From the NCBI GenBank assembly GCA_011391295.1, contig JAABQT010000014.1, positions 1-14,937 of the forward strand: 14,937 nucleotides of DNA, in the 5' to 3' direction. The position numbers and the translations under genes are program-made. Shown piece after piece: positions 1-8,293 of this stretch (position 1 is its first letter; each line of letters opens with the position of its first letter). Origin of the DNA: Betaproteobacteria bacterium. GTDB taxonomy: Bacteria; Pseudomonadota; Gammaproteobacteria; Burkholderiales; SG8-39. Under the pieces are notes generated by a model, which was not told the DNA's origin, ran no database searches, and saw only the letters and a program-made list of their open reading frames with translations.

Positions 1-1224
1 GGCCGCCTTCCCCTCGCGCGCTGCCTCGAGCAGGCGATCGGCTATGCGCGCGAGGGCGCGCCGGTGAGCGCGAAACTCGCGCGGTTCATCGAGACGTCAA
101 AGGCCGAGCTCGAGGCGTGCCCGGAAGCAGCCGCGATCTTCCTGCGGGGCGGGCCCGCGCTCGTCAACCCGGGTCTCGCCCGGTCGCTGGAGCGCATCGC
201 GCAGGAGGGCCGGGCCGGCTTCTACGAGGGCGAGACGGCGCGCGAGATGGCGCGCTACGCCGGGGCGAATGGCGGCTTCTTCCGCGAACCGGACTTCGCG
301 GCGCAAGCCGCGCACTGGGGCGAGCCTCTCGTCGGCACCTACCGCGGCGTGGCGATCTACCAGACGCCGCCGCCGACACAGGGCTTCACCGTACTGCAGA
401 TGCTCAACCTCGTAGAGCCCCTCGAGCTGCACCGCCTGCCGCTGCTCGGCCCGGACCGCGCGCACCTGCTGGTGCAGGCCAAGCAGATCGCCTACCACGA
501 CCGCGATCGCTATCTCGCGGATCCGCGCTTCGCCGAGGTACCGGTGGAGCGATTGATCTCGAAGGCGTATGCCGATGCGCGGCGCGCTCTGATGGATCCG
601 GCCCGCGCCCTGGCCTGGGACAAAGTGCCCTCGTACGGATCGCTCGCAGGCGACACCGTCTACCTCGCCGCGGTCGACCGCGACGGCAACGCCGTGTCGC
701 TGATCCAGAGCCTGTACGGCCTCTTCGGATCGGGCGTGGTCGCGGGCGAGACCGGCATCGTGCTGCAGAACCGGGGCGCGTATTTCAACCTCGATCCGGC
801 GCATCCGAACGTGCTGCAGCCGGGCAAGATTCCGCTGCACACGCTGATCGCCTCGATCGGCAAGCGCGACGGCAAGCTCTGGAGCATGCTCGGCTGCATG
901 GGCGCGGACGGGCAGCCGCAGATCCACCTGCAGGCCTACACCGGCCTCATCGACCACGGCCTTGACATCCAGCAGGCGGTGGAGATGCCCCGGTTCCTCT
1001 CGGGTCGGTTCGCGCTCGGCGAGTCGCGCGACACGCTGCACATCGAGGCGCGCTTCCCGCGCGCAACCATCGACGAGCTCGAGCGCCGCGGCCACCCGGT
1101 CGACCGCTGGGGCGACTGGAACGAGCTGGCCGGGCACGCGCACGGCATCGTCGTCGACCCGCAGACCGGCGAGCGCTGGGGCGGCGCCGATCCGCGCAGC
1201 GACGGCGCGGCGATCGGCTACTGA
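1..1224 (+). CDS. Gamma-glutamyltransferase family protein (YwrD-like), 5'-truncated by the window edge
   Basis: The reading frame is open from base 1, so the first GTG (64) is unlikely to be the true start; 407 residues are visible and roughly 120 are missing. Family members are N-terminal nucleophile hydrolases that self-cleave before a Thr and then hydrolyse or transfer gamma-glutamyl groups. The predicted nucleophile is the Thr at 655-657 in GDTVYLAAVD, followed by DRDGNAVSLIQS, the G-V-V-A-G-E-T-G-I stretch and a C-terminal GGADPRSDG motif, all in family order. Several positions differ from E. coli Ggt: the residue after the nucleophile is Val instead of Thr, the Asp of MDDF is absent, and the PGGSRI oxyanion segment reads MGADGQPQ. 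These differences match the YwrD-like branch, whose substrates are poorly known. Any signal peptide lies outside the window. It may be co-transcribed with the carboxyltransferase 27 bases downstream. Confidence 0.9.
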   Translation, partial: GRLPLARCLEQAIGYAREGAPVSAKLARFIETSKAELEACPEAAAIFLRGGPALVNPGLARSLERIAQEGRAGFYEGETAREMARYAGANGGFFREPDFAAQAAHWGEPLVGTYRGVAIYQTPPPTQGFTVLQMLNLVEPLELHRLPLLGPDRAHLLVQAKQIAYHDRDRYLADPRFAEVPVERLISKAYADARRALMDPARALAWDKVPSYGSLAGDTVYLAAVDRDGNAVSLIQSLYGLFGSGVVAGETGIVLQNRGAYFNLDPAHPNVLQPGKIPLHTLIASIGKRDGKLWSMLGCMGADGQPQIHLQAYTGLIDHGLDIQQAVEMPRFLSGRFALGESRDTLHIEARFPRATIDELERRGHPVDRWGDWNELAGHAHGIVVDPQTGERWGGADPRSDGAAIGY

Positions 1225-1236
1225 CGGCGGCTTCGC

Positions 1237-1242
1237 TATGAT
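1237..1242 (+). promoter_or_regulatory. Possible -10 box (TATGAT) just before the carboxyltransferase start
   Basis: TATGAT lies 9 bases before the ATG at 1252. No convincing -35 element sits 16-18 bases upstream, and no Shine-Dalgarno sequence lies between the box and the ATG. If real, it would give a nearly leaderless transcript. A chance match in the short intergenic gap is equally possible. Confidence 0.25.
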
Positions 1243-1251
1243 GCGCCCGAC

Positions 1252-2799
1252 ATGAGCTGGGACAAGGAACTCGAGGAGCTCGCGCGGCGCAAGGCCCTCG
1301 CCGCGCAGATGGGCGGCGCCGACAAGGTCGCGCGCCACAAGGCGCTGGGCAAGCTCACGGTGCGCGAGCGCGTGGACGCGCTGGTGGACGAGGGCAGCTT
1401 CCACGAGATCGGCAGCATCGCCGGCAAGGCGAGCTACGACGCCGAGGGCAACCTCGCCGCCTTCACGCCGGCCAACCTGGTGATGGGCCGCGCCAGGATC
1501 GACGGCCGGCCGGTGGCGGTGGCGGGCGACGATTTCACCGTGCGCGGCGGCGCCGCCGACGCGGCGATCCGGGGCAAGCTGGTCACCGTGGAGAAGATGG
1601 CGCTCGACCTGCGCCTGCCGCTCATCCGGCTGGTCGATGGCACGGGCGGCGGCGGTTCGGTGAAGTCGATCGAGATCGAGGGCCGCACGCTCCTGCCGAG
1701 CATCGCGATGTGGCAACTGTGCGTGGACAACCTGTCGCAGGTGCCGGTGGTGGCGCTCGCGCTGGGTTCGGTGGCGGGATTGGGCGCCGCGCGCGTCGCC
1801 GCCAGCCACTACTCGGTGATCGTCAAGGACACCGCGCAGATGTTCGTCGCCGGCCCGCCGGTGGTGGCGCGCGTGGGACCGACGCTGGAGAAGAACGAGC
1901 TTGGCGGCAGCGACATCCACACGCGCAATGGCGCCATCGACGACGAGGCCGCGTCGGAGCCCGAGGCGTTTGCCATGACAAGAAAATTTCTTTCTTACCT
2001 CCCCAGCTCGGTGCACGAGCTGCCGGCGCGCACCGCGCCGCAGGACGACCCCAAGCGCCGCGACGAATGGCTGCTCTCCGTCATCCCGCGCGACCAGAAG
2101 AAGGTCTACAAGATGCGCCCGATCGTGGAGGCGCTGGTGGACGAAGGCTCGTTCTTCGAGATCGGCCGGCGCTGGGGAAAATCCGTGATCACCGGCCTCG
2201 CGCGCCTGGACGGCTGGCCGGTGGCGCTGATGGCGAGCGACCCGTACCACTATGGCGGCGCCTGGACCGCAGACGCCTGCGACAAGGTGATCCGCTTCGT
2301 GGATCTCGCGCAGACCTTCCACCTGCCGGTGGTGCACCTGGTGGACGTACCGGGTTTCCTCATCGGGCGCCAGGCGGAGGAAGCCGGGACGATCCGCCAT
2401 GGCGCGCGCGCCATGCAGGCGATCTACCAGTGCACGGTGCCCTGGTGCGCGATCCTCGTGCGCAAGGTCTACGGCGTGGCGGGCGCCGCGCACATGAATC
2501 CTTCGCGCTACGGCATGCGCTACGCCTGGCCGTCGGGCGACTGGGGGTCGCTCCCCATCGCCGGCGGGCTGGAGGCGGCCTACAAGGCCGAGCTCGAAGC
2601 AGCCGCCGACCCGAAGGCGAAGCTCGCCGAGATCGAAGCGCGGCTGGCGAAGCTGAGTTCGCCGTTTCGCAGCGCGGAGTCCTACCTCGTGGAAGAAATC
2701 ATCGACCCACGCGGCACGCGCGCGATCCTCACCGAGTTCGCCCATCTCGCCGCGCCGCTGCGGTCGCCGGGGCCGCCGAGCTTCGGCTACCGGCCATGA
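1252..2799 (+). CDS. Acyl-CoA carboxylase carboxyltransferase (beta) subunit
   Basis: This 515-residue protein is the length of a propionyl-/methylmalonyl-CoA carboxylase beta chain. In such enzymes it moves CO2 between biotin and the alpha carbon of an acyl-CoA. Two crotonase-fold halves are visible. The N half starts with the usual GKLTVRERVDALVDEGSFHE and carries VDGTGGGGSVKSIE. The C half (from about residue 275) repeats VEALVDEGSFFEIG and holds VHLVDVPGFLIG and an RKVYGVAGAAH segment where PccB proteins have RKAYGGAY. That difference leaves the acyl specificity open. No biotin carboxylase or biotin carrier gene is in the window. Codons 243-248 form an unusual AT-rich run between the two halves. 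The gene follows the gamma-glutamyltransferase by 27 bases and overlaps the CoA synthetase by ATGA, so it is probably translationally coupled to it. A role as the carboxyltransferase of a biotin-dependent decarboxylase is possible but less likely. Confidence 0.9.
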   Translation: MSWDKELEELARRKALAAQMGGADKVARHKALGKLTVRERVDALVDEGSFHEIGSIAGKASYDAEGNLAAFTPANLVMGRARIDGRPVAVAGDDFTVRGGAADAAIRGKLVTVEKMALDLRLPLIRLVDGTGGGGSVKSIEIEGRTLLPSIAMWQLCVDNLSQVPVVALALGSVAGLGAARVAASHYSVIVKDTAQMFVAGPPVVARVGPTLEKNELGGSDIHTRNGAIDDEAASEPEAFAMTRKFLSYLPSSVHELPARTAPQDDPKRRDEWLLSVIPRDQKKVYKMRPIVEALVDEGSFFEIGRRWGKSVITGLARLDGWPVALMASDPYHYGGAWTADACDKVIRFVDLAQTFHLPVVHLVDVPGFLIGRQAEEAGTIRHGARAMQAIYQCTVPWCAILVRKVYGVAGAAHMNPSRYGMRYAWPSGDWGSLPIAGGLEAAYKAELEAAADPKAKLAEIEARLAKLSSPFRSAESYLVEEIIDPRGTRAILTEFAHLAAPLRSPGPPSFGYRP

Positions 2800-4880
2800 C
2801 GCTGCGTGCGGCGCTCGCGCCGCGCTCCATCGCGGTGGTCGGCGCTTCCGACAACCCGCACAAGGTGGGCGGACGGCCGATCCTGTACATGAAGCGCTAC
2901 GGCTTCAAGGGCGCGATTTACCCGATCAACCCGGGACGCGCCGAGGTGCAGGGCCTGAAGGCCTACGCCTCGATCGCCGATACGCCGGAAGCGCCCGAGC
3001 TTGCGGTGATCGCGGTCGCCGGCGACGAAGCCGTGCGCGCGGTAGACGAATGCGCCGCGAAAGGCGTGAAGGTCGCCGTCGTCATGACCTCGGGTTTCGG
3101 CGAGATCGGCGCCGCAGGCAAGGCGGCGCAGGAGCGCATGGCTGCCTCGGCGCGCGCGGCAGGGATGCGCCTGGTCGGACCGAACTGCCAGGGCCTGGCC
3201 AATTTCGCCACTGGGGCAGTGGCCAATTTCTCCACCATCTTCCACGAGATGGAGGCGCGCGACGGGCCGGTGGCCATCGTCAGCCAGAGCGGCGCCTGCT
3301 CGCAGGCGATCTACATCCTCGCGCGCCAGCGCGGGCTGGACGTGCGCCATGTGCATGCCACGGGCAATGAGGCAGATGTCACCGTCGCCGACCTCGCCGA
3401 GGAGATCGTCCAGGAGGAGGGGGTGCGGCTGGTCCTCTTGTACATGGAGGCGATCCAGCGGCCGCAGGTGCTTGCACGGGCGGCGGAGCTTGCGCGCGCG
3501 CGCGATCTGCCCATCGTCGCGGTGAAAGCGGGGCGCACCGCGAGCGGCGTCAAGGCGGCTTCCTCGCATACCGGTTCGCTGGCGAGCGAGGACCGCGTGA
3601 TCGACGCGTTTTTCGCCCAGCACGCCATCTGGCGCGCCGCCGATCCGCAAGACCTGGTCTCGGCGGGACAACTGTATCTTTCAGGCGGGCGGCCCAAGGG
3701 CAAGCGCTTCGTCGCGGTGAGCAACTCGGGGGCGAGTTGCGTGATGGCGGCGGATGCAGCCGAAGAACTCGGGCTCGACCTGCCGGAGTTGGCCGCCACC
3801 CCCCAGTCCCGCTTGCAGCAGGTGCTGCCCGCGTTCGCCACAGCGGCCAATCCGCTCGATGTCACCGGCGCACTGCTCAACAACAGCGGCCTGTTCGGTT
3901 CCGCCATGACGATCCTCGGCGAGGAGGATGCCTGCGACCTGCTGATGCTCGCCATCCCGATCGCGGGCGCGGGCTACGACGTGCCGCTGTTCGCGCGCGA
4001 TGCGGCGGCGTTCCGCGAACGGTTCGCAAAGAGCATCGCGGTCGCGGCGCCGCAGGAGGACATCCGGGCGGCGTTCGAAAAGCTCGGCGTGCCCGCCTTC
4101 GCGCGCGAGCGCGACGCGATGCTCGCCCTGCACCAGCTGGCGGCGCACAGCGCGCTGTTGCGCAGGGCACCGGCGCAGGCGCTCGCGCAGGCCGCGCCGG
4201 CACTGCCCGCCGGCAAGACGGGCTTTCTCGACGAATTCGAAAGCCTGGCACTGCTCGCGCGGGCGGGCATTGCGGTGGTGGAGCATCGCCTGTGCATGGA
4301 CGAGGCAGCCGCGCGGGACGCGTTCCGCGCGCTTGGGCCGACGGTGGCGGTGAAGGCCTGTTCGTCCAGCGTGCCGCACAAGACCGAGCAGGGGCTGGTG
4401 CGCCTCGGCGTGCAAAGCGAGGCCGACGTGGCAAAGGCGTTCGGCGACTTCAAGCCGCGCCTGCCGCAAGGAGATGGCGTGCTGGTCGCGCGACAGGTCG
4501 CCGGGCGCCGGGAACTGGCGCTGGGGGCGAAGGTCGACCCCCTGTTCGGCCCCGTGGTGATGGTCGGCGACGGCGGCATCTACCTCGAGGCGCTGAAGGA
4601 TTTCCGTCTCCTGCTGCCGCCCTTTTCCCGGCAGGACGTGCTCGCGGCACTCGCCGGACTGCGCATGGCGCCCCTGCTCGGCGCGCTGCGCGGCCAGCCG
4701 CCGCTCGATGTCGGTGCATACGCCGACATGGCCGTGCAGCTGGGCGACGCGGTCCTCGGCTGGGGGGAACAAGTCGCCTCGGTGGACGTTAACCCGGTGA
4801 TGGTGTTCGAGCAGGGGAGCGGCGCGCTGGCGGTGGACGCGCTCGTCGAACTGGCCCCGGCTTGCGCGAAACCGGGGTAA
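2796..4880 (+). CDS. NDP-forming acyl-CoA synthetase (acetate--CoA ligase family), fused alpha-beta form
   Basis: The enzyme joins a carboxylic acid to CoA through an acyl phosphate and a phosphohistidine intermediate. I place the start at the ATG overlapping the upstream TGA, giving 694 residues; the frame is open further upstream, but that part only shadows the carboxyltransferase. Domain order is a CoA-binding Rossmann domain (about 1-130, SIAVVGASDNPHKVGGRP), a succinyl-CoA-ligase-like domain (about 145-290, IVSQSGACSQAI and RHVHATGNEADVT), and an ATP-grasp domain (about 470-690). The last contains VPHKTEQGLVRLGV near 526-539 and GPVVMVGDGGIYLEALKD near 585-602. The catalytic phosphohistidine is expected to be His258 in SSHTGSLAS, which is present. 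The family includes acetyl-, pimeloyl- and feruloyl-type enzymes, so the acid cannot be named. The TRAP transporter 49 bases downstream suggests that it activates an imported acid. Confidence 0.92.
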   Translation: MTLRAALAPRSIAVVGASDNPHKVGGRPILYMKRYGFKGAIYPINPGRAEVQGLKAYASIADTPEAPELAVIAVAGDEAVRAVDECAAKGVKVAVVMTSGFGEIGAAGKAAQERMAASARAAGMRLVGPNCQGLANFATGAVANFSTIFHEMEARDGPVAIVSQSGACSQAIYILARQRGLDVRHVHATGNEADVTVADLAEEIVQEEGVRLVLLYMEAIQRPQVLARAAELARARDLPIVAVKAGRTASGVKAASSHTGSLASEDRVIDAFFAQHAIWRAADPQDLVSAGQLYLSGGRPKGKRFVAVSNSGASCVMAADAAEELGLDLPELAATPQSRLQQVLPAFATAANPLDVTGALLNNSGLFGSAMTILGEEDACDLLMLAIPIAGAGYDVPLFARDAAAFRERFAKSIAVAAPQEDIRAAFEKLGVPAFARERDAMLALHQLAAHSALLRRAPAQALAQAAPALPAGKTGFLDEFESLALLARAGIAVVEHRLCMDEAAARDAFRALGPTVAVKACSSSVPHKTEQGLVRLGVQSEADVAKAFGDFKPRLPQGDGVLVARQVAGRRELALGAKVDPLFGPVVMVGDGGIYLEALKDFRLLLPPFSRQDVLAALAGLRMAPLLGALRGQPPLDVGAYADMAVQLGDAVLGWGEQVASVDVNPVMVFEQGSGALAVDALVELAPACAKPG

Positions 4881-4890
4881 CTTGGATACT
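4862..4890 (+). promoter_or_regulatory. Weak candidate promoter for the TRAP operon
   Basis: TTGCGC (4862-4867) and GATACT (4885-4890) are separated by 17 bases and match the sigma-70 consensus at 3/6 and 4/6 positions. They sit across the CoA synthetase stop codon, upstream of the dctP ribosome-binding site. The score is modest and read-through from the preceding genes is an equally good explanation. Confidence 0.2.
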
Positions 4891-4914
4891 CGTGGCCCGT
4901 TTCGGGTGAATCAC

Positions 4915-4926
4915 GGAGGAGGAGGA
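4915..4926 (+). promoter_or_regulatory. Very strong ribosome-binding site of dctP (GGA repeated four times)
   Basis: GGAGGAGGAGGA ends three bases before the ATG at 4930 and offers two or more overlapping anti-Shine-Dalgarno registers. It fixes the start at 4930 rather than the in-frame upstream TTG at 4882, because translation from 4930 begins directly with a twin-arginine signal peptide. Confidence 0.75.
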
Positions 4927-4929
4927 CTC

Positions 4930-6018
4930 ATGAAGCGTCGTAAATTCCTGCAAGGCGCGGCAGCAGGAGGTGTTGCCGCGGCCGCCGCAACCGTTTCCGC
5001 GCCGGCGATTTCTCAGGGCATCAAGCAGTTGAAGATGGTGACCACCTGGCCGAAGAATTTCCCCGGCCTGGGCACCGGTGCAGAGCGCTTCGCGCAACGC
5101 ATCAGGACGATGTCGGGCGGCACGCTCGACGTGAAGGTGTACGCCGCCGGCGAGCTGGTGCCGGCGTTCGAGTCGTTCAACGCGGTGCGCGACGGCAAGG
5201 CGGAGATGAGCCACTCGGTGTCGTACTACTGGCAAGGCCACTCGCCGGCGTTCAACTTCTTTGCCGCGGTGCCCTTCGGCTTCAACGCCGCGGAGCATGC
5301 CGCATGGATGCTCTGGGGCGACGGCATGAAGCTGTGGACCGAGCTGTGCGACCAGTTCAACATCGTGCCCTTCATGCGCGCCTCGACCGGCGTGCAGATG
5401 GGCGGCTGGTACCGCAAGGAAATGAAGACCATGGACGACTTCAAGGGCTTGAAGTTCCGCATGCCGGGCCTGGGGGGCGAAGTGCTGCGGCGCCTCGGCG
5501 CGACGGTCGTCAACCTGCCGGGCGGCGAGATCTTCCCCGCGCTGCAGGCGGGCACCATCGACGGCACCGAGTGGGTCGGTCCATGGAACGACCTCGCCTT
5601 CGGCTTCTACAAGGTGGCGAAGTACTACTACTGGCCGGGCTACCACGAGCCCTGCACGACCGGCGAGGTGCTGGTCAACAAGAAGGTGTGGCAGGGGCTG
5701 TCGAAGCAGCAGCAGGAGATCATCGCCGTGGCGACGCAGGCCGAGGCGATGCTCGAGCTCGCCGAGTTCAACTACAAGAGCGCCGACTCGCTCGACGTGC
5801 TGCTCAACAAGCACAGCGTCCAGCTGCGCAAGTTTTCCGACGACATGCTGAAGAACATCGGCAAGGCGGCGGTGGACGTCGTCGACGAGATCGGCAACAA
5901 GGACGCCTTCACGAAGCGCGTGTACCAGAGCTTCCTGGCCGCGCGCAAGAAGGCGATCGGCTGGAGCGCGCTTGGCGAGCAGGGCTACATGAACGCCCGC
6001 TCGTTGATCAAGTTCTAG
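4930..6018 (+). CDS. dctP: TRAP transporter substrate-binding protein, DctP family (TakP-like), Tat-exported
   Basis: This 362-residue periplasmic protein captures the substrate for the DctQM permease. The N-terminus MKRRKFLQ followed by an Ala/Gly-rich segment and APAISQG is a typical twin-arginine signal; cleavage is likely near residue 29. The body matches the DctP fold and resembles TakP, the 2-oxoacid-binding protein of Rhodobacter. Shared motifs are YAAGELVP (71-78), TGVQMGGWYRKE (153-164), LKFRMPG (174-180) and GTIDGTEWVGPWND (208-221), then KYYYWPGYHEP. Arg177 is the family Arg that salt-bridges the substrate carboxylate. The ligand is therefore very likely a carboxylate, possibly a 2-oxo or hydroxy acid, but aromatic and other acids are known for neighbouring branches. 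A hairpin with a T-tract separates it from dctQ, so this gene is probably expressed at a higher level than the permease. Confidence 0.95.
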   Translation: MKRRKFLQGAAAGGVAAAAATVSAPAISQGIKQLKMVTTWPKNFPGLGTGAERFAQRIRTMSGGTLDVKVYAAGELVPAFESFNAVRDGKAEMSHSVSYYWQGHSPAFNFFAAVPFGFNAAEHAAWMLWGDGMKLWTELCDQFNIVPFMRASTGVQMGGWYRKEMKTMDDFKGLKFRMPGLGGEVLRRLGATVVNLPGGEIFPALQAGTIDGTEWVGPWNDLAFGFYKVAKYYYWPGYHEPCTTGEVLVNKKVWQGLSKQQQEIIAVATQAEAMLELAEFNYKSADSLDVLLNKHSVQLRKFSDDMLKNIGKAAVDVVDEIGNKDAFTKRVYQSFLAARKKAIGWSALGEQGYMNARSLIKF

Positions 6019-6040
6019 ACGTCCGCATCGATGCAAGCCC

Positions 6041-6075
6041 AGCCTAGGCGCGGCCCGGCCCGCGCCTAGGCTTTT
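6041..6075 (+). terminator. Intercistronic hairpin with T-tract between dctP and dctQ (attenuator)
   Basis: AGCCTAGGCGCGG (6041-6053) and its exact reverse complement (6060-6072) form a 13-bp stem with a 6-base loop, followed by TTTT (6072-6075). This has the form of an intrinsic terminator. It lies 22 bases after the dctP stop and ends 9 bases before the dctQ ATG. A partial terminator or 3'-protecting hairpin here would leave much dctP mRNA and little dctQM mRNA, fitting the excess of binding protein that such transporters need. The hairpin is directly visible; its effect on expression is inferred. Confidence 0.85.
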
Positions 6076-6084
6076 CTGTATCCC

Positions 6085-6644
6085 ATGCACGCGCTCAAGC
6101 GCCTCGCGGACGCGGTCGACGCCGCCAACGACTGGATCGGGCGCGCGGTCGCCTGGCTGGTGCTCGGCATGGTGCTCACGGAGTTCGTGGTCGTGCTGTC
6201 GCGCTACGTGTTCGGCCTCGGCTCGACGCTGATGCAGGAGTCGATCGTCTACATGCACGCCACGGTGTTCCTGGTGTGCGCGGGGTATGCGCTCGCGCAC
6301 AACGGCCACGTGCGCTGCGACATCTTCTACGCGGCGATGGCGCCGCGCACGCGGGCGATCGTGGACATCGTCGGCACGCTCCTGTTCCTGCTGCCGATGT
6401 GCGCGCTCATCGGGTGGATGGCCTGGCCGTACGTGCGCGCGTCCTGGGAGGTGATGGAGATCTCGCAGGAGGGCCGGCTCGGCATCCCGGCGGTGTTCCT
6501 GCTGAAAACGCTGATCCTGGTGTTCGCCGGGCTGCTCGGCGTGCAGGCCGTGTCGCTGACCTTGCAGTCCGTGCTGCTGCTCGCCGGAGTCACGCGGTCG
6601 CGCGGGCGCGTGGACGGCGAGGCGCCGGGCCTGGGGCGGGTGGC

Positions 6645-6648
<4 letters not shown>
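6085..6648 (+). CDS. dctQ: TRAP transporter small permease, DctQ family
   Basis: This 187-residue inner-membrane protein has the four hydrophobic segments expected of DctQ, at about 20-43, 53-71, 89-113 and 133-165. The family features are in place: SRYVFG (39-44), MQES (50-53) at the start of the second helix, and AHNGHVRCDI (71-80) after it. Its role is to bind the large subunit and help dock the binding protein. The ATG at 6085 gives the usual DctQ N-terminus, yet no Shine-Dalgarno sequence precedes it, because the 9 bases upstream follow the T-tract of the hairpin. The gene ends in GTGA, overlapping dctM, so the two permease subunits are coupled. Paralogous DctQ proteins are very divergent, but the context leaves little doubt. 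Confidence 0.92.
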
Positions 6649-8210
<1,562 letters not shown>

Positions 8211-8220
8211 GCGCAGCGCA

Positions 8221-8237
8221 GCGCGTTTCAAACGCGC
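8221..8237. promoter_or_regulatory. 17-base palindrome upstream of etfB, candidate operator
   Basis: GCGCGTTT-C-AAACGCGC is an exact inverted repeat with one central base. Its centre lies about 30 bases before the TATAAT box at 8259, so a bound protein would overlap or flank the -35 region. As RNA it could also fold into a 6-bp stem with loop TTCAA, but no T-tract follows, so it is a poor terminator for dctM. Just before it, GCGCA/GCGCA/GCGCG is repeated in tandem (8211-8225). The regulator is unknown; TetR-type fatty-acid regulators are reasonable candidates for an etf operon. Confidence 0.35.
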
Positions 8238-8258
8238 CGGGGGAGCGTCGCGCCACGC

Positions 8259-8264
8259 TATAAT
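8259..8264 (+). promoter_or_regulatory. Perfect -10 box (TATAAT) of the etfBA-acyl-CoA dehydrogenase operon
   Basis: TATAAT lies 29 bases before the etfB ATG in the only sizeable gap on this strand. A start near 8271 would give a leader of about 23 bases. The -35 position (about 8236-8241, GCCGGG) is poor, which suggests dependence on an activator or a weak promoter. No clear Shine-Dalgarno sequence precedes the etfB ATG. Confidence 0.5.
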
Positions 8265-8293
8265 TTCCCGCTGTTCCTTTACCGCGGGTTCCC

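Noticed and set aside
1970..1998. Internal promoter in the AT-rich patch of the carboxyltransferase (TTGCCA, then TCTTAC 17 bases on)
   Set aside because: The -10 candidate matches the consensus at only three positions, and no gene starts just downstream.
97..2745. An 882-residue open frame on the - strand opposite the gamma-glutamyltransferase and carboxyltransferase genes
   Set aside because: It is Arg/His/Ala-rich with no family resemblance, and it lies antisense to two clearly conserved proteins; GC-rich DNA commonly leaves such frames open.
1710..2795. Upstream extension of the CoA synthetase frame by 362 codons
   Set aside because: The extension overlaps the carboxyltransferase in another frame and is Arg/Gly/Ala-rich. 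The family N-terminus begins right after the ATG at 2796.
4867..4904. Imperfect inverted repeat CGAAACCGGG...CCCGTTTCG before dctP, as a terminator or attenuator
   Set aside because: It has a bulge and a loop of nearly 20 bases, and no T-tract follows; too weak to call.
8221..8237. The 17-base palindrome as a rho-independent terminator of dctM
   Set aside because: The stem is short as RNA and is followed by CCGGGGG, not by T residues.
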